A stretch of DNA of 6,285 nucleotides from Sedimentisphaerales bacterium (GTDB lineage: Bacteria > Planctomycetota > Phycisphaerae > Sedimentisphaerales > SM23-30): NCBI GenBank assembly GCA_016932145.1, contig JAFGDI010000196.1, positions 1-6,285 of the forward strand. The letters are read 5' to 3'. Below the pieces are notes generated by a model that saw nothing but the letters and a program-made list of their open reading frames with translations, was not told the origin of the DNA and searched no databases. A program made the translations under genes and the position numbers. Shown one piece after another: positions 1 through 6,285 of the stretch; the stretch's first letter is position 1, and every line of letters starts with the position of its first letter.

Positions 1-3000
1 GGTGCCACCAGCGGAAGATTGATAAACTACAACACCGGCAGTAGCAGCGGCATGCCTACTGTCTCAGTGCAGGTTCCTTCAGGCTACGAACCTAAAATTG
101 CTTTTGGCTATGGAATAAACCCGGCTGTAAATACTCCTGCCTATAAACTATTTAACGGTAAAATCGACTTCTCCGGCACTATCATACAGCACTGTGCTGA
201 CTTTTGCAACTCTGGCTCATGCTGGTATCAGTCGATAACCTTCAGCGGCCTGGACCCTGAAAAAAGATACTCTTTCGCTGGCTCGGCATTTCGTAACAGT
301 GACTATCCCGACAGGATAGCAGATCACTATCTGCTGGGTGCGGATGACTATGTTAATAACAGCACTCCTGGCATATACTACAAACAAGACAATCTGACTA
401 AACTGGTCGCTGGTGACAACTCCAGTACCGGTTATGTCGTTCGCTGGGATGATATAGACCCGGGTGCTGATGGCAGCTTTACAATATACACCGTACCTGA
501 CCCTGCCAGCGGCAGTAATGGCCGCTATGGCTATCCTCTGGCTGGTTTCCTGCTCGAGGAGCATAGCATTACATATCAAAATAATCCGCCTCAGGTTGAT
601 GCCGGTGATGATATTATAACTGAACTTTTTCGCGGTCAGGCAACAGTAACTATAAATGCAACAGTAGCAGATGACTCTCTGGACGAAAATTTCGTTCCAA
701 CAATAAACTGGCAACAGATCGAAGGGCCAGCCAGTGTATATTTTGCAAATGGCACAAATGATGCTCAAATAACAGCTATTTTCCCCACACAGGGCCAATA
801 CACGCTGGCACTTACCGCTACTGACGACATTGGTCAGCAGTCCAGCGATATTGTAGTTATAGATGTGCTATTATTCAATACCGTCGATTGCCCCCAGGGC
901 GATATCAATAACGATTGCGTAATTGATATTGAAGATATGATTTTCCTGGCCTCCTGCTGGCTTAATAGCCAGACAGGCTCATCTGATCTTAATGGCGATT
1001 ATCATGTTGATATGTCTGATTTCTCACCAATAGCAAAAAACTGGCAGGTAATGCCCGAAACCTCTGTTTACATCTCTGAATTCGATGCCATAAATTCACA
1101 TATACCTTTCCTTAACACAACTGATATTTACACCCGATACCCCTGGGCCAATACCAGCGTAAATAATGCTAACCCAGATTGGATAGAACTATATAACGGT
1201 TCCTTCCAAAGTATAGACCTGAGTAACTGGTATCTGACCGATGACCCTGCCAATCTCACCAAATGGCAATTCCCAACTGATAAGGGAGAATACCTTATAT
1301 TAGAGCCGGGCGAATTTATCATATTATTTGCCTCTGGTCGGCTCCAGAGCGAATTCCCCAATAATTATCCCTTTGTCGATGCCTTTGGTTCATTACACAC
1401 CAATTTCAGCCTGAGTGCAGATGGTGGATACCTGGCATTAGTTAAACCCGACGGAACAACCATATGCCACAGTTATGAAAATTACCCACCGCAATACCCT
1501 TTTACTACCTATGGCATAGCACAAGATGGCTCCATCGGCTACCTTAAAGAACCTACCGCAGGAACTATGGTCAGCAATCGCTGGAGTGGCATGGTAAATT
1601 CAACTGCATATCAGGGAGTAGTCCCCCCTGTAACTCTGAACAAGTCTCACGGCTATTATGATCAGGCATTCACTGTTGAACTGACCTGTTCCGACCCCCA
1701 AGCCCAAATACAATATACGACAGACGGTAGCGATCCACGAGTAGCAGGTACAATATATAACGGGCCTGTTACCGTAAGCACCACAACCTGCCTGCGTGCC
1801 GCAGCATTCAGAACCGATTATCTCTCACCTAATGTAACTACAGCCAGTTATATATTTCCGCAGGATGTCGTCCGCCAGACCCGCCCGGTTGACAGTCGCT
1901 ATACCCTGGAATGGGGCGAAGGGAGCGTTGGCGACTATGATATGGAAAACGATGCAACACATATTAAACTTGTTGCCGGCAACACCAGTTATACCCAGGA
2001 CCAGGCCCGTTCCATAATCGAAAATGCTCTGCTGGCCTTGCCTGCCCTTTCTATTGCCACTGCACCTGAAAATCTCTTTGATGCAAGTTTTGGCATTTAT
2101 AACCATTCAATGCAAAGCGGCATAGAATGGGAACGCCCGGCCAGCGCCGAACTGTTTGATAGTATAACTAATGAACAATTCCATATTGACTGCGGTTTAC
2201 GCGTACAAGGTGGTGCCAGTCGCGAACCACTCAAATCGCCCAAACATTCATTGAGTCTGCGGTTCAATGGTGGTTATGGCAACTCAACCCTCGAACATAA
2301 GCTCTTTGACCAAACAGATAATACCACTTTTAACTCTATCCAACTGCGGGCCTGCTTTAATAACTCATGGGTTCACTACGATGCTACTCAAAGGAGCCGG
2401 GGCATGTTGATCCGTGACCAATTCATCAGGGAATGCCTGCTCGATATGGGCAACCCTGATGCCGGAGCCGGCCGCTATGTCCACTTATACCTTAATGGTC
2501 TCTACTGGGGCGTTTACATGCTCCATGAAAGAGCAGAGGCTTCTCACTATGCCGCTTATCATGGCGGAGAACCAGAGTATTACGACGCCCTCAACGGTGG
2601 CGAGGTAAACGATGGCACTTACAGTAAATGGCAGGACCTTGGCACTTTATTGCAAGGGGCAGTTGGCAGTAATCAGTCAACCTGGGAAACTATTACTGAA
2701 AGACTTGATATCAATAATTATATAGACTGGACCATAATCCAGAGATATGGCGGCAACGAAGACCTCAAAACCGATGGCAACTGGAAGGTTGCCGGCGGCG
2801 GACTATTCAATGCCCCCTGGCGCTACTATGCCTGGGACTCTGAGAGGACCATGGAAAAAGGCACCGCATTCGCTGATACCCAGCTTAAGACCTGGCCATT
2901 TCTGGACACCTATCTGGCCAGGTTTACTGAATTCAAAGTGCAATTCGCTGACAGACTATATCAACATATAAAAGGCCCTTTGAGCACCGCTGCCACCCAG

Positions 3001-4914
3001 AACCGCTGGCAAAAGTTCAGAGACATGCTTGATACAGCAATTATTGCCGAATCTGCCCGCTGGGGCGATCATAGACGGGCAACCCCTTACACCCGCAATG
3101 ATGAATGGCTGACTGAAAATACACGCGTACTGGGATATATCAGCTCACTTACCAGTAATATCATTGTTCATTTCCAGGGCCTGGGCTGGTATCCTAACAT
3201 TTCCCCTCCAACACTTAATATAAACACCCAGCCCTCTTCTGGCGGCATTATTAACAGCGGTGACATACTGTCCATAAATAACCCCAATGGTTTTGGTACT
3301 ATTTACTATACCACAGACCAAACCGACCCCAGACAATACTGGACTGGCCTTGCAGTTGGCAGTATATACTCCAGCCCTGTACAGCTCAGCAGAAATACCA
3401 TTATCAAAGCAAGAATACGCAACGGCAGCACCTGGAGTGCCCTGCAGCAGGTAACATATCAGATCGGAGATGCCGCCTCTGGCCTGCGTATATCCGAACT
3501 TATGTACCACCCGACTGATGATGGAGTTGAATTTGTTGAGCTGACTAATATTGGCTCTGAACCGATAAGTCTCTATCAATTATACTTTGATCAGGGTATA
3601 ACTTTTACCTTCCCTGATATCATGATTAACAGCGGAGAATATGTAGTAATAACTGACAATATCTCCCTCTTTACTCAGACTTATCCGGACTTCACCGGCA
3701 TTCTCGCCGGCGAGTTCACTGGCAGCCTGAGTAATTCCGGTGAAACCCTGACCTTAAAGGACATATCAGGCATTATTATTCAGCAGTTTTCCTATAGTGA
3801 CAAATGGTACAACATAACTGATGGCGATGGATTCTCTCTTTCTATCATAGATGCCCTGCAACCAACTGATAGCTGGAACTACCCTGATAACTGGCGGCCT
3901 GGCAATACTCCGGGCGGATCTCCCGGTTTTGACGACACCGGCGATATACCAGCTCCCGGCTCTATCATTATAAATGAAATTCTGGCACATTCTCACGCCG
4001 AAGCCTCTGACTGGATTGAGCTGTATAATACCACGGAAACTCCGATAAATATCGGTGGCTGGTTACTTTCAGACAGCAGCTCAGATCTTGCTAAATATGA
4101 AATATTGGCCGGTACTGTTTTACAACCATATAGCTATCTGGTACTATATCAGGACCAAACCTTCGGCAATATCAATGCTCCAGGCTGCAATCTGGCCTTT
4201 GCCCTCAGTGAAAATGGCGAAACCTTATACCTCAGCTCAGCTCTTAATGGCAATCTTAGCGGTTATTATCAGCAAGAAGAGTTTGGGGCCTCTCTTACCG
4301 GTGAATCTTTCGGCAAATACATGCTCAGTGATGGCCAATATGATTTCGTAACTTTAAGCTCTATTACTCCTGGCTCTGTTAATGCTACCGCTAAAACAGG
4401 ACCTCTGGTAATAAGTGAGATCATGTACGCCCCTCTGCAAACCGCTGGTGACAACTTTGATAAAGAGGAATATGAATATATCCGCATATCAAATATTACC
4501 GCTACTGATGTTACACTGTCAGAATTGGTTCAGGAAGCCGGGAAAAATGTGAGCTGGAAAATCTCTGAAGGTATTGATTACACCTTCCCGGTTGGCATGA
4601 TAATACCCGCTGGCCAGTCGGTTATAATTGCACGAAACCCAGGTGCATTTATTCAGAAATATTCCGCCGGGAGTGCTGAATTACTTGGACCTTATAGCGG
4701 CAAACTTAATAATTCAGGAGAAAGAGTATCGCTGGTCAGACCGGGCGAATATGAAAATAATATTCAATATTATATTGTCGTTGATAGCATCGAATACAGT
4801 GATGAAACACCATGGCCGGCGGCTGCTGATGGCACAGGCCCGGCATTAAAACGAATAAATAACTCTGCTTATGGAAACGACCACTCAAATTGGCAGGCTC
4901 AATTGCCATTATAA
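1..4914 (+). CDS. Giant modular CotH-kinase / lamin-tail-domain protein with internal dockerin (5' partial)
   Basis: Putative secreted protein kinase on a surface scaffold. Numbering takes the TTG at base 19 as residue 1, but the frame is open to base 1 and reads as the same fold, so the true start lies outside. Modules: 1-184, beta-rich domain common in planctomycete giant proteins, unnamed; 189-285, PKD/Ig-like; 291-345, type I dockerin with two loops (D295/N297/D299/D303 and D323/N325/D327/D331); 348-510, LTD1; 536-613, chitobiase C-terminal-like (YTTDGSDP); 673-1045, CotH kinase; 1063-1148, second chitobiase-like (YYTTDQTDP); 1155-1300, 1314-1455 and 1461-1629, LTD2-4. Kinase motifs are RVQGGAS (728-734) with K742, NGLYWGVYMLHE (E837) and WDSE (D940). 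CotH of Bacillus phosphorylates spore-coat proteins; the substrate here is unknown. The protein ends in LTD4, without an anchor or sorting tail. The LTD and CotH calls are strong; kinase activity is inferred. Confidence 0.9.
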   Translation, partial: GATSGRLINYNTGSSSGMPTVSVQVPSGYEPKIAFGYGINPAVNTPAYKLFNGKIDFSGTIIQHCADFCNSGSCWYQSITFSGLDPEKRYSFAGSAFRNSDYPDRIADHYLLGADDYVNNSTPGIYYKQDNLTKLVAGDNSSTGYVVRWDDIDPGADGSFTIYTVPDPASGSNGRYGYPLAGFLLEEHSITYQNNPPQVDAGDDIITELFRGQATVTINATVADDSLDENFVPTINWQQIEGPASVYFANGTNDAQITAIFPTQGQYTLALTATDDIGQQSSDIVVIDVLLFNTVDCPQGDINNDCVIDIEDMIFLASCWLNSQTGSSDLNGDYHVDMSDFSPIAKNWQVMPETSVYISEFDAINSHIPFLNTTDIYTRYPWANTSVNNANPDWIELYNGSFQSIDLSNWYLTDDPANLTKWQFPTDKGEYLILEPGEFIILFASGRLQSEFPNNYPFVDAFGSLHTNFSLSADGGYLALVKPDGTTICHSYENYPPQYPFTTYGIAQDGSIGYLKEPTAGTMVSNRWSGMVNSTAYQGVVPPVTLNKSHGYYDQAFTVELTCSDPQAQIQYTTDGSDPRVAGTIYNGPVTVSTTTCLRAAAFRTDYLSPNVTTASYIFPQDVVRQTRPVDSRYTLEWGEGSVGDYDMENDATHIKLVAGNTSYTQDQARSIIENALLALPALSIATAPENLFDASFGIYNHSMQSGIEWERPASAELFDSITNEQFHIDCGLRVQGGASREPLKSPKHSLSLRFNGGYGNSTLEHKLFDQTDNTTFNSIQLRACFNNSWVHYDATQRSRGMLIRDQFIRECLLDMGNPDAGAGRYVHLYLNGLYWGVYMLHERAEASHYAAYHGGEPEYYDALNGGEVNDGTYSKWQDLGTLLQGAVGSNQSTWETITERLDINNYIDWTIIQRYGGNEDLKTDGNWKVAGGGLFNAPWRYYAWDSERTMEKGTAFADTQLKTWPFLDTYLARFTEFKVQFADRLYQHIKGPLSTAATQNRWQKFRDMLDTAIIAESARWGDHRRATPYTRNDEWLTENTRVLGYISSLTSNIIVHFQGLGWYPNISPPTLNINTQPSSGGIINSGDILSINNPNGFGTIYYTTDQTDPRQYWTGLAVGSIYSSPVQLSRNTIIKARIRNGSTWSALQQVTYQIGDAASGLRISELMYHPTDDGVEFVELTNIGSEPISLYQLYFDQGITFTFPDIMINSGEYVVITDNISLFTQTYPDFTGILAGEFTGSLSNSGETLTLKDISGIIIQQFSYSDKWYNITDGDGFSLSIIDALQPTDSWNYPDNWRPGNTPGGSPGFDDTGDIPAPGSIIINEILAHSHAEASDWIELYNTTETPINIGGWLLSDSSSDLAKYEILAGTVLQPYSYLVLYQDQTFGNINAPGCNLAFALSENGETLYLSSALNGNLSGYYQQEEFGASLTGESFGKYMLSDGQYDFVTLSSITPGSVNATAKTGPLVISEIMYAPLQTAGDNFDKEEYEYIRISNITATDVTLSELVQEAGKNVSWKISEGIDYTFPVGMIIPAGQSVIIARNPGAFIQKYSAGSAELLGPYSGKLNNSGERVSLVRPGEYENNIQYYIVVDSIEYSDETPWPAAADGTGPALKRINNSAYGNDHSNWQAQLPL

Positions 4915-4948
4915 TATCAGTTCTGAGTTCAAGGAAATTACTGTCGAT

Positions 4949-4968
4949 AAAAATCTGAATATACCAGA
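4949..4968 (-). terminator. Weak candidate intrinsic terminator of the caspase-like gene
   Basis: Read on the minus strand, a 4-bp stem (TCTG/CAGA) encloses a 7-base loop and is followed at once by five T residues, starting about 10 bases past the stop codon of the peptidase gene. Position and T run fit an intrinsic terminator, but the stem is short and not GC-rich, and two further A-T pairs form only across a mismatch. It could be chance in an A+T-leaning gap. Confidence 0.25.
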
Positions 4969-4978
4969 ATTAGCAGGC

Positions 4979-6285
4979 TTAAAGGATTATATCACCATAA
5001 CGCATTCTGGCCAGCGGATCCTGTACGCTCCAGCTTTTTCCGGTATAGAAGTTGGCATTTGTATCTGCCAAAATAAATGCCTCACCAAAACTTACTTTGC
5101 CATCTGAATTGGTATCTATAGCAGAATCACTGACTTTATTTTCCATCAGACCCTCTGCAAACAGGCTGGTAAAAACAGAACCCTTTGCCGCATCAATATT
5201 AAACCGCTCAACATAACCCCATGATATCTGATTAAACTGGGAGGATGCTAACACTGCTGTATTGGGAATATAATCAGCCGTCTGGGCAAATCCGCCACTA
5301 TAGCAACTGTCTATTATTACCAACTTGGTAGTATCTGCATCGAATTTGCTGAGCATAGCTCTCAGTTCCAGCTCCGTTATATCATCTCCACTGGGCAAAT
5401 ACAGTGTCTCATTATCATCTTTGACAACACTGCGGCCATAATCGCCATGACCGGAATAATAGAATAATGCCAGATCACCAGGTCCGGTATTAGCATCAAG
5501 CCAGCTAAGTGCATTTTCTATAGTACTACTATTGACACTGTACTTATTGCCCGTAAGTGTCATTATATTTGCCGGGTCAACATTCATAGCTTCTGTCAGG
5601 GCTTGCTGCATCAGTTGTACATCAAGCTCGGTTTCTGCCAGGTCATGAGCCCTGTCATATTCACTGGCACCTACCAATACCGCATAGCAGTTCTCGTATT
5701 CTTTTGCCTCATAAGCCTGAGATATCTCTCCTTCAGGATCAAGACCGGTACCCGATAATTCAAGACTATAAAGACCCTGGGTACGAGATACGCCAACGGT
5801 CTTTACATAGTATAACTGACCTGCTTCAACATTGATCGTTATGCTCTCTGTTGCCCCTAAACCACCTGCATTAGACTTAGCAACAGTCTTACCCCTGCTA
5901 TTCAATATCGCTACATTTGCATCAAGGGTATTATCCTGCGGTATAACATCAATGGTAACCTGACCATTGCTTTGGGCATAAAAAGAAAAATAATCCTTGT
6001 CATTGCGACTCTGATTAAGTATTTCACCAGCTACTGACTTTGTCTCAGACAGTAACTCAGCCTCATATTTACTATTGCCATAATCTTCTGTCCAGAGCTG
6101 ACCAGTCTGCGGACCATCTATACTTATTACATAATCACCATATGTTTTCCGTACTGAACGAATACCAACGGTATATTTCTCGCCTTCTTCCACCAGTATG
6201 GCAACCTCAGATACATCGTCATGCAGACGCCAATTGGTACTTGACATCTTCTTCATCTTGCCATTATATACCGTAACTATTGGTA
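4979..6285 (-). CDS. Caspase-like (clan CD, C14/C13-type) peptidase with PPC domains and EF-hand (5' partial)
   Basis: Putative extracellular cysteine endopeptidase. Numbering uses the ATG at 6254-6256, but this is probably internal: the frame stays open to the window edge (reading PIVTVYNGK before the Met), no signal peptide follows it, and residues 1-48 look like the end of a PPC domain. A complete PPC domain spans about 63-169 (YFSFYAQSNGQVTIDV, then GLYSLELSG). The peptidase fold runs from about 187 to 425, starting at CYAVLVGASEY. The catalytic dyad is His270 in FYYSGHGD and Cys318 in IIDSCYSGG, 48 residues apart. Asp316, two residues before the Cys, matches the metacaspase pocket acid. 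A canonical EF-hand loop lies at 381-392 (DTNSDGKVSFGE). PPC domains usually accompany secreted proteases and are often removed during maturation. Assignment to C14 versus C13 is unsettled. It converges on the CotH/LTD gene. Confidence 0.87.
   Translation of the reverse strand, partial: PIVTVYNGKMKKMSSTNWRLHDDVSEVAILVEEGEKYTVGIRSVRKTYGDYVISIDGPQTGQLWTEDYGNSKYEAELLSETKSVAGEILNQSRNDKDYFSFYAQSNGQVTIDVIPQDNTLDANVAILNSRGKTVAKSNAGGLGATESITINVEAGQLYYVKTVGVSRTQGLYSLELSGTGLDPEGEISQAYEAKEYENCYAVLVGASEYDRAHDLAETELDVQLMQQALTEAMNVDPANIMTLTGNKYSVNSSTIENALSWLDANTGPGDLALFYYSGHGDYGRSVVKDDNETLYLPSGDDITELELRAMLSKFDADTTKLVIIDSCYSGGFAQTADYIPNTAVLASSQFNQISWGYVERFNIDAAKGSVFTSLFAEGLMENKVSDSAIDTNSDGKVSFGEAFILADTNANFYTGKSWSVQDPLARMRYGDIIL
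5007..5039 (+). terminator. Candidate intrinsic terminator for the CotH/LTD gene, inside the opposing gene's 3' end
   Basis: On the plus strand, CTGG (5007-5010) and AGCG (5013-5016) pair with CGCT and CCAG (5026-5033). This makes an 8-bp GC-rich stem with a two-base bulge and a 9-base loop, followed by C and TTTTT (5035-5039). It lies about 90 bases past the plus-strand stop codon and within the last codons of the minus-strand peptidase gene. The protein-coding constraint there could produce it by chance, so it is only a candidate. Confidence 0.3.

Noticed and set aside
19..21. TTG at base 19 as the true start of the CotH/LTD gene, with a GGAAGA just upstream
   Set aside because: The frame is open back to base 1 (GATSGR), continuing the same beta-rich domain. 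No signal peptide follows the TTG, and the purine stretch is too close to it to be convincing.
217..798. 193-codon open frame on the minus strand, opposite the CotH/LTD gene
   Set aside because: It lies wholly antisense to a well-supported coding frame. Its translation is rich in Cys and Ile runs, with no recognisable domain, and it has no convincing ribosome binding site. It is a shadow frame.
3145..3579. 144-codon open frame on the minus strand
   Set aside because: It is antisense to the second chitobiase-like domain and LTD2, which are clear on the plus strand; the translation resembles no family.
4964..5010. 7-base inverted repeat CCAGAAT ... ATTCTGG
   Set aside because: The 33-base spacer is too long for a terminator hairpin, and no T run follows directly. 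It is likely chance.
4871..5107. 78-codon plus-strand frame spanning the gap
   Set aside because: It overlaps the 3' ends of both real genes in other frames and shows no domain or ribosome binding site.
6254..6256. ATG at 6256 as the true start of the peptidase gene
   Set aside because: Upstream codons stay open to the edge and read as PPC-domain sequence. The MKKMSS start is not followed by a hydrophobic signal segment.

Overview
The window holds parts of two large, convergently arranged genes and almost nothing else. Both genes run off the window edges at their 5' ends. The left gene (plus strand) encodes at least 1,630 residues of a modular, apparently secreted protein. It has a CotH-type protein kinase domain embedded among beta-sandwich modules: a PKD/Ig-like domain, a type I dockerin, two chitobiase-C-terminal-like domains and four lamin-tail (LTD) domains. 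The right gene (minus strand) encodes at least 434 residues of a caspase-like (clan CD) cysteine peptidase. It is preceded by one complete and one partial PPC (bacterial pre-peptidase C-terminal) domain and has a canonical EF-hand loop near its C-terminus.

The likely source is a Planctomycetota bacterium, probably of the Phycisphaerae/Sedimentisphaerales type. The reasons are the combination of CotH, LTD, chitobiase-like and dockerin modules in one giant protein, and the dockerin style (GDIN.DC followed by a tryptophan-ended helix). This is inference from architecture, since no ribosomal or other marker gene is present.

Layout: bases 1-4914 are the CotH/LTD gene. Bases 4915-4978 are a 64-base intergenic gap between the two stop codons. 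Bases 4979-6285 are the caspase-like gene. Weak hairpins followed by T runs are present in or near the gap in both directions and could be convergent terminators. I see no RNA genes, CRISPR arrays, insertion sequences or promoters.

Functional reading: both products look extracytoplasmic, and both carry calcium-binding-type motifs (two dockerin loops in one, an EF-hand in the other). One is a putative protein kinase and the other a putative protease. Convergent orientation means they are not an operon, so any functional link is speculative.
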